A stretch of DNA of 64,000 nucleotides, from contig NZ_FMDF01000138.1 in NCBI RefSeq assembly GCF_900091955.1, positions 62,001-126,000 of the forward strand, given 5' to 3'. Positions 1 through 7,393 of the stretch are shown here, one piece after another (the first letter of the stretch is position 1; every line of letters begins with the position of its first letter). A program made the translations under genes and the position numbers. The stretch is from Streptomyces sp. Ncost-T10-10d. GTDB lineage: Bacteria; Actinomycetota; Actinomycetes; Streptomycetales; Streptomycetaceae. The notes beneath the pieces were generated by a model. It had not been told where the DNA came from. It was given only the letters and a program-made list of their open reading frames with translations, and ran no database searches.

Positions 1-38
1 CCACCCCGTGCCCGGAAGGCGCACGGCCTGCCGGAGGC

Positions 39-527
39 CTACCGGTAGTTCACGAACTGCACGGCGAAGTCGAAGTCCTGGCCCTTCAGCAGCGCCTGCA
101 CGGCCTGCAGATCGTCCCGGCTCTTCGAGCTGACCCGCAGCTCATCGCCCTGGACCTGCGCCTTGACGCCCTTCGGGCCCTCATCGCGAATGATCTTCGC
201 CACCTTCTTGGCGTTCTCCTGGGAGATGCCTTCCTCGATCGTGGCGAAGATCTTGTACTCCTTGCCGGACAGCTGCGGCTCGCCCGCGTCCAGAGACTTC
301 AGCGAGATGCCGCGCTTGATCAGCTTGGACTGGAAGATGTCGAGGATCGCCTTGACCCGCTCCTCGCCGTTCGCCTCCATCAGGATCTTCTCGCCGGACC
401 AGGAGATCGAGGCGCCGGTGCCCTTGAAGTCGTAACGCTGCGAGATTTCCTTGGCGGCCTGGTTGAGGGCGTTGTCGACCTCCTGCCGCTCGACCTTCGA
501 GACGATGTCGAAACTGGAGTCGGCCAT
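39..527 (-). CDS. YajQ family nucleotide-binding protein (UPF0234)
   Basis: A 162-residue protein beginning MADSSFDIVSKVERQEV and ending FVNYR, the full length and typical termini of the YajQ/UPF0234 family. Family members fold as two ferredoxin-like halves and bind nucleotides; a Xanthomonas member is a cyclic-di-GMP receptor, but the ligand here is unknown. The frame is open further upstream to 650. I chose the ATG at 527 because conservation starts there and a GGAG lies nine bases before it. It stands alone, divergent from the tRNA-Tyr gene. Confidence 0.9.
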   Translation of the reverse strand: MADSSFDIVSKVERQEVDNALNQAAKEISQRYDFKGTGASISWSGEKILMEANGEERVKAILDIFQSKLIKRGISLKSLDAGEPQLSGKEYKIFATIEEGISQENAKKVAKIIRDEGPKGVKAQVQGDELRVSSKSRDDLQAVQALLKGQDFDFAVQFVNYR

Positions 528-741
528 GACGTGTGGCTCCTTGTATCGGGGGTGCTGGGAAACGGGGTGCATGCGGGCGGCTGCGGGCCTGTCGGCCCCG
601 CGCCGCCGATCAAAGCCTAGCCACCCACGCCCGATCGGGCCGCTGATCAATCCAGTGGCGTAGCACCCCCGGGCATCGGGTATCGTTTACGTCGTTGCCA
701 CGGAGCACCGCCGAAAAGCGGTTCTCACGGCAGCAATCCCC

Positions 742-823
<82 letters not shown>

Positions 824-830
824 CATAGTA

Positions 831-867
831 AGGCCCCTGTCCTAAGACAGGGGCCTTCTTTGTTTTT
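831..867 (+). terminator. Intrinsic terminator after tRNA-Tyr
   Basis: The arms AAGGCCCCTGTC and GACAGGGGCCTT around a short loop (831-857) are followed by a T-rich tract, one of the few classical U-tailed terminators in this window. It separates the tRNA from the DUF523 gene. Confidence 0.9.
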
Positions 868-898
868 GCTGCGAGAGGTCGTGAAGAGGCTTGTGAAC

Positions 899-1348
899 AT
901 GGAACCTGTGCTGGTCAGCGCCTGTCTGCAGGGCGTGCCCTGCCGCTTCGACGGTCGCGGCAAGGCCTCCGCCGCAGTGACCGGGGCCGTCGGAGACCGC
1001 CGCCCCGTCGCCTTCTGTCCCGAGGTCGCGGCCGGACTGCCCACCCCGCGCCGCCCCGCCGAGATCGTCGGCGGCGACGGCCACGACGTGCTGGACGGCC
1101 GCGCCCGCGTCGTCGACGACACCGGGCACGATGTGACGGAGGAGTTCGTGGACGGCGCCCGGCGGGCGCTGGAGGCCGCGCGCAGGGCCGGGTGCACCGA
1201 AGCGCTGCTGATGGCGCGCAGCCCTTCCTGCGGGCGTGGCACGGTCTATGACGGTACGTTCACGGGCGAGCTCCGCGAGGGCGACGGTGTCACCGCCGCC
1301 CTGCTGGAGCGTCACGGCATCACGGTCCGCCCGGCGCCGGGCGGCTGA
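899..1348 (+). CDS. DUF523 domain protein
   Basis: A 149-residue cytoplasmic protein matching the DUF523 pattern: an N-terminal VSACLQGVPCRFDG segment, a central SPSCGRG motif near residue 116, and a C-terminal GVTAALLERHGI. The conserved cysteines suggest a metal or redox site, but no biochemical function is established for the family. The frame is open back to 695 through the tRNA, so the earlier starts are impossible. The ATG at 899 has GAAGAGG nine bases upstream. It appears monocistronic. Confidence 0.85.
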   Translation: MEPVLVSACLQGVPCRFDGRGKASAAVTGAVGDRRPVAFCPEVAAGLPTPRRPAEIVGGDGHDVLDGRARVVDDTGHDVTEEFVDGARRALEAARRAGCTEALLMARSPSCGRGTVYDGTFTGELREGDGVTAALLERHGITVRPAPGG

Positions 1349-1411
1349 ACCGGGGCGGCGGGCCGCCGCCCCGGACCGGGCGTGCAGTCGTCGGAAAGCC
1401 GAACCAACGGC

Positions 1412-2068
1412 TCAGTTCCCCGCCACGTCCTTCACGGCGACCGACACCGGCATGTTGCCCGAGATGAGTTCCAGGGTCAGCCCCGCCGTCGCAGGGGTCT
1501 CCAGCAGCTCCAGCAGCGCTGCCGCCACATCGTCGCGCGGCACCGGTCCGCGGCCGGTCGAGGCGGTCAGGAGGACCATCCCGGTGCCCGCGTCGTTCGT
1601 CAGCATTCCGGGGCGCAGGATCGTCCAGTCGAGTGCGGTCCTGGAGCGCACGTACGCGTCCGCGGCGCCCTTCGCCCGCAGGTAGGCGTCGAAGACCTCG
1701 TCGCCCGGGTGCTCGGGGTCGGCACCCATCGACGAGACCACTACGTAGCGCCGTACGCCTGCCCGTTCCGCCGCGTCCGCGAACAGCACCGCCGCGCCGC
1801 GATCCACCGTCTCCTTGCGTTCCGAGCCGCTGTTCGGGCCCGCGCCGGCCGCGAAGACCGCCGCGTCGGCGCCGCGCAGCACCTCCGCCACCTCCTCCAC
1901 GGAGGCCGATTCGAGGTCCAGGACGACCGGCTCGGCGCCTGCCGCCCGGAGGTCCTGGATCTGTTCCGGATTCCGGATGACGCCTACGGCCTCGTCCCCG
2001 CGCGCGGCGAGCAGCCGCTCCAGCCGCAGCGCGATCTGACCATGTCCACCTGCGATGACAATGCGCAT
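1412..2068 (-). CDS. NAD(P)-binding atypical SDR-family protein
   Basis: A 218-residue protein with an N-terminal Rossmann signature (MRIVIAGGHGQIA), VVVSSMGAD in the position of the SDR Ser region, and DWTILRPGMLTND, typical of atypical SDRs of the NmrA/YwnB type. These bind NAD(P)H but are often not classical dehydrogenases. It lies 34 nt downstream of the amidohydrolase gene on the same strand, so co-transcription is likely. The start is the ATG at 2068, where the dinucleotide-binding motif begins; the open frame extends further upstream into low-quality sequence. Confidence 0.85.
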   Translation of the reverse strand: MRIVIAGGHGQIALRLERLLAARGDEAVGVIRNPEQIQDLRAAGAEPVVLDLESASVEEVAEVLRGADAAVFAAGAGPNSGSERKETVDRGAAVLFADAAERAGVRRYVVVSSMGADPEHPGDEVFDAYLRAKGAADAYVRSRTALDWTILRPGMLTNDAGTGMVLLTASTGRGPVPRDDVAAALLELLETPATAGLTLELISGNMPVSVAVKDVAGN

Positions 2069-2102
2069 GTTCACGACCGTACGCCGCGGCGGGCCCACGC
2101 GC

Positions 2103-3398
2103 TCAGGGCCCGCCGCAGGGACCGGAATCCGGCCGGGCCTGGCGGGGCAGGCCCAGGGCGACGACGGTCTCCGAGTCGCAGTACTCGCGCACCGCACTCG
2201 TCCGCGTCACGACCCGGCCGCGATGCACCACGACCCGGCTGTAGGCGAGCGACAGCACGCCGGAGAGCTGCTCCCCGCGTACGGCGAGCAGCTCGGCCGG
2301 GAAGCCGGCCTCGACCCTGACTTCGGGCAGCCCCATCGCCTTCCTCGCGACCGAGGAGACGGCCCCGTACGCCTCATCGGCCCGCATCCCGCTCTGCGAG
2401 GCCAGCAGGTAGGCGGCCTCCAGCGGATCCCCGCGGCCCACGGGGTTTGCGAAGTCCCGCAGTGCTCCGCTACCCGCCGCGACCCGCACCCCGGCCGCAC
2501 GCAGCAGCCGTACGGGGGCGGTGCCCCGGCCTTCCACGCCGCAGCAGCCGCCCTGGGGGAGGCAGACCACCGTCACCCCGGCCGCGGCGAGCTGGTCGGC
2601 GGCGCGGGCCGCGGCCTGAGGGGGAAGCCGGGAGAGGCCGGCGCACGGGCCGATGGAGACACCGGGCCGTAGCCCGCCCGCCATGGCGGCGAGTCGGCCG
2701 AGCCGGGCCGGATTGTCACCGTGCGTGTGCAGATCGACGGGGCATCCCTGTTCGGCGGCGATCTCCAGGACGGCTTCCGCGTACCCCGCCGGATCCGGGT
2801 CGAGGTCCGGGCAGCCGCCGACCGCGCCGGCCCCCATCTTCACGGCGTCACGCAGCATGGCCAGGTTGTCGGCGCCCGCGACGCCGGTGAGCAGCCGGGG
2901 TACGGCGACGGTGGTCAGCTCGGCGAGTCCGCGCAGCGAACGGCGGGCCTGCAATACGGCTTCGAGGGAGGTGAGGCCCTGGACGTCCCCGATCCGCACG
3001 TGTGCGCGCAGCGCGGTGGCGCCGTGGCCGAGCTGCAGCAGGGAAGCCTCGGTGGCGCGGCGCTGGATGTCCTCCCGGCGGTGTGACGCGGGTCCCGGAC
3101 TGTCGGGGCCCGCAGCGTGGGCGGTGAGCGCGGTGTCGCTGTGGGCGTGGGGCTCGGCGGGCGCGGGGAGCAGCAGATAGCCGCGCAGGTCCACCCGCGG
3201 ACCCGGTGCGGTCAGGCTGCCCGCGGTGCCGACGGCCTCGATGCGGCTGCCGCCGAGCCGTACGTCCACGATGCGGCCGTCGGTGAGACGGGCGCCGCAG
3301 AGCACCAGGGTGCCGGTCTCGGCGGTGTCGGGGCTGCTGGTCGCGTCGGCCGCGTCGGCGGCGTCGCCGTCCGGCTGCCGCGGCTGGCTGTCGGGCAT
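2103..3398 (-). CDS. Amidohydrolase-superfamily protein resembling cytosine deaminase, metal site apparently incomplete
   Basis: A 431-residue protein. The first 30 residues are low-complexity; a composite beta domain and TIM barrel of the CodA type follow. The HxH metal motif is present (EPHAHSD, H84 and H86) and a third histidine aligns at DLHTHGDN (H224). The E. coli CodA regions that carry H246 and the essential D313 read SIGPCAGL and GSGALRD here, so both ligands seem absent, as does the CodA E217 equivalent. It may be a non-catalytic paralogue or may use different ligands. It is first in a probable two-gene unit with the downstream NAD-binding gene. Confidence 0.75.
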   Translation of the reverse strand: MPDSQPRQPDGDAADAADATSSPDTAETGTLVLCGARLTDGRIVDVRLGGSRIEAVGTAGSLTAPGPRVDLRGYLLLPAPAEPHAHSDTALTAHAAGPDSPGPASHRREDIQRRATEASLLQLGHGATALRAHVRIGDVQGLTSLEAVLQARRSLRGLAELTTVAVPRLLTGVAGADNLAMLRDAVKMGAGAVGGCPDLDPDPAGYAEAVLEIAAEQGCPVDLHTHGDNPARLGRLAAMAGGLRPGVSIGPCAGLSRLPPQAAARAADQLAAAGVTVVCLPQGGCCGVEGRGTAPVRLLRAAGVRVAAGSGALRDFANPVGRGDPLEAAYLLASQSGMRADEAYGAVSSVARKAMGLPEVRVEAGFPAELLAVRGEQLSGVLSLAYSRVVVHRGRVVTRTSAVREYCDSETVVALGLPRQARPDSGPCGGP

Positions 3399-3659
3399 CG
3401 CGCTCCTGGGAAGGGGTACAAGATCACGCAGAGTGAGTCGAGCCTAGGGGCGTGTTCGGTCCGGTTCGAGGAGGAGCGAAATAGTCGTACCGGTGTGGCC
3501 CTGAGGGGCATCCGGGGCACGGGTGTACGGCTGGGGCCGCGGTGGCTCATGCGATGGCTGCGGCGCTGTTCAAGCAGCTGGTGGGTGGGCCGGAAGGCCG
3601 CTGATCGAGGAGTCGAAGGGGTCTCGATCAAGGGCGCAGGTCGGGGCTGCGAAACGGAT

Positions 3660-3689
3660 TTGGGCGATCGGCGACCAACCGTGTAATGT
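3660..3689 (+). promoter_or_regulatory. Putative sigma-70-type promoter of tRNA-Thr/tRNA-Met/rpmG
   Basis: TTGGGC (3660-3665) and TAATGT (3684-3689) are separated by 18 bases and end 11 bases before tRNA-Thr. The rest of the 302-base gap 3399-3700 contains short GC-rich open frames but nothing I can support as a gene. Confidence 0.6.
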
Positions 3690-3700
3690 CTTCATCGCTC

Positions 3701-3773
3701 GCCCCAATAGCTCAGTCGGTAGAGCGTCTCCATGGTAAGGAGAAGGTCTGCGGTTCGATTCCGCATTGGGGCT
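3701..3773 (+). tRNA. tRNA-Thr (GGT)
   Basis: A 73-nt cloverleaf: acceptor GCCCCAA/TTGGGGC, anticodon stem TCTCC/GGAGA with loop ATGGTAA (anticodon GGT), and T-loop TTCGATT. It is followed 45 bases later by tRNA-Met, with a CCCCGCTTCGGTGGGG hairpin between them. Confidence 0.97.
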
Positions 3774-3818
3774 CTGGTGATCGGGAAACCCCGCTTCGGT
3801 GGGGGGACTCGTCATCAA

Positions 3819-3891
3819 AGCGGTGTAGCTCAGTCGGTAGAGCAAGCGGCTCATAATCGCTGTGTCACCGGTTCAAGTCCGGTCACCGCTA
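3819..3891 (+). tRNA. tRNA-Met (CAT)
   Basis: A 73-nt cloverleaf: acceptor AGCGGTG/CACCGCT fully paired, anticodon loop CTCATAA (anticodon CAT), T-arm ACCGGTTCAAGTCCGGT. The fully paired first acceptor base pair points to elongator rather than initiator methionine tRNA. It lies 89 bases upstream of rpmG. Confidence 0.96.
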
Positions 3892-3980
3892 CTCACGGTA
3901 GCCGATTGTGGGGTCGGTCCTTCGATCGGCTACTCTTTTTTGCGTTCATCCGTCCATCCGTCCGTCCAAGGAGCACTCAC

Positions 3981-4145
3981 GTGGCTGCCACCGACGTCCG
4001 CCCGAAGATCACGCTGGCCTGCGTGGAGTGCAAGGAGCGGAACTACATCACCAAGAAGAACCGGCGTAACAACCCGGACCGTCTTGAGATGAAGAAGCAC
4101 TGCCCGCGCTGCAACTCGCACACTGCGCACCGCGAAACGCGCTGA
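3981..4145 (+). CDS. rpmG: 50S ribosomal protein L33 (zinc-ribbon form)
   Basis: A 54-residue L33 starting at GTG 3981 ([16 protein letters not shown]) with AAGGAG eight bases upstream. Two CxxC pairs (CVEC and CPRC) mark it as the zinc-binding C+ paralogue. Streptomyces genomes usually encode additional L33 copies, including cysteine-free forms controlled by Zur. Here it sits with tRNA-Thr and tRNA-Met, an arrangement shared with mycobacteria. A hairpin (GAGGCCGTCC/GGGCGGCCTC around 4161-4188) follows the stop. Confidence 0.95.
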
Positions 4146-4248
4146 AACAGGCTCGTACACGAGGCCGTCCCCATTGGGGGCGGCCTCGTGTCGTTGTATG
4201 GAGGCTGTCCTTCGGCCTTTTCATCTTTCATCAGGAGGTAGCGAGCTC

Positions 4249-4701
4249 ATGGCGCTCGACCAGTCCTTCGTGGGGCGGATCTATCCGCCCACCCCGCCGT
4301 ACGAGGTCGGCCGGGAGAAGATTCGCGAGTTCGCCGAGGCGGTGGGCGACACGAATCCGGTGTACGTCGATCCCGAGGCCGCCAAGGCGCTCGGTCATAG
4401 CGATGTGATCGCGCCGCCGACGTTCGTCTTCTCGATCACCTTCAAGGCCGCGGGACAGGTGGTGCAGGACCCGCAGCTGGGCCTGGACTACAGCCGCGTG
4501 GTGCACGGTGACCAGAAGTTCGCCTATGTGCGCCCCGTGCGGGCGGGGGACCGGCTGACGGTCACCTCGACGATCGAGGGCATCAAGTCCCTGGCGGGCA
4601 ACGACGTCCTGGACATCCGTGGCGAGGTCCACGACGAATCCGGTGAGCACGTCGTGACCGCGTGGACGAAGCTGGTGGCGCGCGCCGCCGAGGAGGCGTG
4701 A
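4249..4701 (+). CDS. MaoC-like dehydratase, HadA/FAS1_DH type
   Basis: A 150-residue hot-dog-fold protein with the pattern of the (3R)-hydroxyacyl-ACP dehydratase N-terminal (FAS1_DH) family: IYPPTPPYEVGREKI, DTNPVYVDPEAA, APPTFVFSITF. It lacks the full catalytic Asp/His motif and is expected to pair with the downstream subunit, as HadA pairs with HadB in mycobacteria. The ATG at 4249 follows a near-perfect AGGAGG. The stop overlaps the next start by one base. The likely role is dehydration in fatty-acid elongation; the substrate cannot be inferred. Confidence 0.85.
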   Translation: MALDQSFVGRIYPPTPPYEVGREKIREFAEAVGDTNPVYVDPEAAKALGHSDVIAPPTFVFSITFKAAGQVVQDPQLGLDYSRVVHGDQKFAYVRPVRAGDRLTVTSTIEGIKSLAGNDVLDIRGEVHDESGEHVVTAWTKLVARAAEEA

Positions 4702-5129
4702 TGACGGCGAAGATTGCCTACGAGTCGGTCGAGGTCGGTACGGAGCTGCCGGCGCAGTCCTTCCCGGTGAGCCGGGCGACGCTGGTGCAGTACGCGGGCG
4801 CTTCCGGTGACTTCAACCCGATCCACTGGAACGAGAAGTTCGCCCGCGAGGTCGGACTGCCGGATGTGATCGCGCACGGCATGTTCACCATGGCCGAGGC
4901 GATCCGGGTGGTCACGGACTGGGTCGGCGACCCCGGGGCGGTCGTCGAGTACGGGGTGCGGTTCACCAAGCCGGTCGTCGTGCCGAACGACGACAAGGGC
5001 GCCCTGATCGAGGTCAGCGCCAAGGTGGCCGCCCTGCTGGACGACAGGCAGGTGCGGGTGGACCTGACGGCCATGAGTGAGGGCAAGAAGGTGCTGGGCA
5101 TGTCCCGTGCGGTGGTGCAGCTCGGCTGA
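4701..5129 (+). CDS. MaoC-family dehydratase, HadB type (catalytic subunit)
   Basis: A 142-residue MaoC hot-dog protein carrying the hydratase-2 motif: GASGDFNPIHWNEKFA (Asp and His) followed by VIAHGMFTMAE. It is translationally coupled to the preceding gene (TGATG). Together they form a two-subunit dehydratase next to rpmG, matching the neighbourhood of mycobacterial hadA/hadB. No hadC follows. A terminator-like hairpin closes the unit. Confidence 0.87.
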   Translation: MTAKIAYESVEVGTELPAQSFPVSRATLVQYAGASGDFNPIHWNEKFAREVGLPDVIAHGMFTMAEAIRVVTDWVGDPGAVVEYGVRFTKPVVVPNDDKGALIEVSAKVAALLDDRQVRVDLTAMSEGKKVLGMSRAVVQLG

Positions 5130-5144
5130 GGCCGTTGTGTGCGG

Positions 5145-5178
5145 GTGAGGGGCACTGTCCTTGGGCGGTGCCCCTCAC
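5145..5178 (+). terminator. Terminator-like hairpin after the dehydratase pair
   Basis: Perfect 11-bp arms GTGAGGGGCAC and GTGCCCCTCAC around a 12-base loop, 15 bases after the stop. There is no U-tract, which is common for streptomycete terminators. Confidence 0.7.
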
Positions 5179-5230
5179 GCATGCGGTCGCCCGGCGCGTC
5201 GTTCGACAGGCCCGGCGGACCGCTTGACCA

Positions 5231-5252
5231 AGTTAGTGATTGAGTACTAACT
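5231..5252 (+). promoter_or_regulatory. TetR operator 1, overlapping the regulator's own promoter
   Basis: Inverted repeat AGTTAGT-8 nt-ACTAACT, ending eight bases before the tetR start. It sits inside a plausible promoter (TTGACC at 5224-5229, TAACTT at 5248-5253), so binding would block the regulator's own transcription. The same half-sites and spacing recur before the MFS gene. Confidence 0.75.
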
Positions 5253-5259
5253 TTATTGC

Positions 5260-5817
5260 ATGGCAAGGATGAGTGCAGACGAGCGGCGCGAGAGCGTCAT
5301 CCGCGCGGCTATCACCGAGTTCGCCCGAGGTGGTTACGCCGCCACCTCCACCGAGGCGATCGCCAAGCGCGTCGGTGTCTCGCAGCCGTACCTGTTCCGC
5401 CTCTTTCCCAACAAGCAGGCCATGTTCCTCGCCGCCGCCGAGCGCTGCCTCGTGGACACCCGGAAGGTCTTCTCCGACGCGGCCGAAGGTCTGGAGGGTG
5501 ACGAGGCGCTGCATGCCATGGCCGCGGCGTATCAGCGCCTGATCGTCGGCGATCCGGACAAGCTGCTGATGCAGATGCAGGTGTACGCGGCCGTCGCGGC
5601 GGCCGAGGCCTCGGGGGACCACGAGTTCGGCGAGTCGATTCGGGCCGGCTGGCTGCGGATGTGGGACGAGATCCATCTCGCACTCGGTGCCGATCTTGGT
5701 GAGACGACGACGTTTCTCGCGTACGGCATGCTCGTCAACACCCTGGCCTCGCTCGGTTTTCCGGCCGGTCACCGGATCTGGTCGGGGTTCTATGACTCGG
5801 CCAAGCCGAACGCCTGA
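5260..5817 (+). CDS. TetR-family transcriptional regulator (controls adjacent MFS pump)
   Basis: A 185-residue TetR regulator. The N-terminal HTH is clear (FARGGYAATSTEAIAKRVGVSQPYLF, residues about 22-47); the remainder is an all-helical ligand domain with no family-specific residues I recognise. Its AT-rich flanks contain two copies of one palindrome, one over its own promoter and one before the MFS exporter gene 75 bases downstream. It is therefore inferred to autoregulate and to repress the pump, with release by an exported compound. The ATG at 5260 is the first residue of conserved sequence, although no good Shine-Dalgarno is visible, so the message may have a very short leader. Confidence 0.9.
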   Translation: MARMSADERRESVIRAAITEFARGGYAATSTEAIAKRVGVSQPYLFRLFPNKQAMFLAAAERCLVDTRKVFSDAAEGLEGDEALHAMAAAYQRLIVGDPDKLLMQMQVYAAVAAAEASGDHEFGESIRAGWLRMWDEIHLALGADLGETTTFLAYGMLVNTLASLGFPAGHRIWSGFYDSAKPNA

Positions 5818-5857
5818 ACAGTGCGACCCGGGTTCTGCCCGGTTTCCTGCCCAGAGA

Positions 5858-5879
5858 AGTTAGTCATTGATAACTAACC
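5858..5879 (+). promoter_or_regulatory. TetR operator 2, upstream of the MFS gene
   Basis: AGTTAGT-8 nt-ACTAACC, ending 13 bases before the exporter GTG. Half-sites and the 8-nt spacing match operator 1, and the spacers share the core ATTGA. A second copy at the target gene strongly links the regulator to the pump. Confidence 0.75.
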
Positions 5880-5892
5880 CCCAGGGGGAGCA

Positions 5893-7323
5893 GTGAACCA
5901 GCACACGACGGGCCGCTCAGGAGCGGTCTGGGCCCTTGTCATCACCAGCGTCGCAGGATTCATGGCAGCCCTCGACAACCTCGTCGTCACCACCGCCCTG
6001 CCCTCCATCCGCAAGAGCCTCGGCGGCGAACTGGCGGAGCTCGAATGGACGGTGAACGCCTACACCCTCACCTTCGCCGTGCTGCTGATGCTCGGGGCCG
6101 CCCTCGGCGACCGGTTCGGCCGCCGCCGGCTCTTCCTCGCCGGGCTCACCGTCTTCACCGGCGCCTCCGCCGCGGCCGCCCTCTCGCCCGGCATCAACGA
6201 ACTCATCGCCTTCCGGGCTGTCCAGGGTGTGGGCGCGGCGATCATGATGCCGCTGACGCTCACCCTGCTCACGGCCGCCGTGCCACCCGCCCGTCGCGGT
6301 ACCGCGCTCGGCATCTTCAGTGCCGTCACCGGACTGGCCGTGGCCAGTGGCCCCCTGGTCGGCGGCAGCCTCACCGAACACCTCTCCTGGCAGTGGATCT
6401 TCTGGCTGAACGTCCCGATCGGTCTGGTCCTGCTGCCGCTGGCGCGGCTGCGCCTGAGGGAGTCGTACGCGCCGGACTCACGTCTCGACATACCCGGCAC
6501 ACTCCTGGTCAGCGGCGGACTCTTCGGCATCGTCTACGGCCTGGTCAACGCCAACTCCGACGGCTGGACCAGCCCCACCGTCCTCACGGCCCTGATCGTC
6601 GGTGCCGCGCTCGTCGGCGGGTTCATCCACCACGGCTTCCACGCGAAGAACCCGATGCTGCCCATGCGGCTCTTCCGCAGCCGCGCGTTCTTCGGGATCA
6701 ACATGGCTGGCCTGCTGATGTTCCTCGGGATGTTCGGGTCGATCTTCCTGCTCAGCCAGTACTTCCAGGGCGTGCTGGGCTACTCGCCCACCCAGGCCGG
6801 CCTGCGGATGCTGCCCTGGACCGGAATGCCGATGCTGGTCGCGCCCGTCGCGGGGATGCTCTCCGACCGCTTCGGCGGGCGGCCCGTGGTCGTGGCCGGG
6901 CTCGTGCTCCAGGCGGCCGGCCTCGCCTTCTTCGCGACGGTTCTCGGCCCCGATGCCTCGTACGTCTCGCAACTACCCGGTCTGATCGTCGGCGGCGTCG
7001 GCATGGCCCTGTACTTCGCGCCCGCCGCCAGCCTCGTGATGTCCAGCGTCCGCCCCAGCGAGCAGGGCATCGCCTCCGGCGCCAACAACGCCCTGCGCGA
7101 GGTCGGCGGAGCTCTCGGGGTCGCCGTGCTCGCCACGGTCTTCTCCTCGCAGGGCGGGTACGAATCCGCGCGGTCCTTCACGGACGGGACCGTTCCGGCG
7201 GTGTGGATCGGTGCCGGCGTGGTGGCGCTGGCCGCCCTGGTCGCCCTGCTCATCCCGGGCCGCCGCCACACGGCGGCCCCGGAGCCCGAGGTGGCCGAGG
7301 AGCGCATCCTGACCGCAGCCTGA
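5893..7323 (+). CDS. MFS drug exporter, DHA2 (14-TMS) family
   Basis: A 476-residue membrane protein with the DHA2/EmrB-QacA layout: an N-terminal helix with ALDNLVVTTALPSI (motif D1), LGAALGDRFGRRRLF (motif A), RAVQGVGAAIMMPLTL (motif B) and VASGPLVGGSLTEHLSWQWIFWLNVPIG (motif C region). About 14 hydrophobic segments are visible. It exports small hydrophobic or cationic compounds using the proton gradient. The GTG start follows a GGGGGAG. It is controlled by the upstream TetR through operator 2. The substrate cannot be read from the sequence. Confidence 0.92.
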   Translation: MNQHTTGRSGAVWALVITSVAGFMAALDNLVVTTALPSIRKSLGGELAELEWTVNAYTLTFAVLLMLGAALGDRFGRRRLFLAGLTVFTGASAAAALSPGINELIAFRAVQGVGAAIMMPLTLTLLTAAVPPARRGTALGIFSAVTGLAVASGPLVGGSLTEHLSWQWIFWLNVPIGLVLLPLARLRLRESYAPDSRLDIPGTLLVSGGLFGIVYGLVNANSDGWTSPTVLTALIVGAALVGGFIHHGFHAKNPMLPMRLFRSRAFFGINMAGLLMFLGMFGSIFLLSQYFQGVLGYSPTQAGLRMLPWTGMPMLVAPVAGMLSDRFGGRPVVVAGLVLQAAGLAFFATVLGPDASYVSQLPGLIVGGVGMALYFAPAASLVMSSVRPSEQGIASGANNALREVGGALGVAVLATVFSSQGGYESARSFTDGTVPAVWIGAGVVALAALVALLIPGRRHTAAPEPEVAEERILTAA

Positions 7324-7338
7324 GCCACGGCTCCGTGC

Positions 7339-7383
7339 GTACGGTCCGTGGCCCCGCCCGAGCGGCGGGGCCACGGACCGTAC
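7339..7383 (+). terminator. Perfect 20-bp inverted repeat between MFS gene and murB
   Basis: Two 20-base arms (7339-7358 and 7364-7383, beginning GTACGGTCCG and ending CGGACCGTAC) pair perfectly around the loop CGAGC. The repeat starts 16 bases after the MFS stop and ends 10 bases before the murB GTG, so it must include or abut the murB promoter. It is most simply the MFS terminator. Confidence 0.75.
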
Positions 7384-7393
7384 TCTTGTCCCC

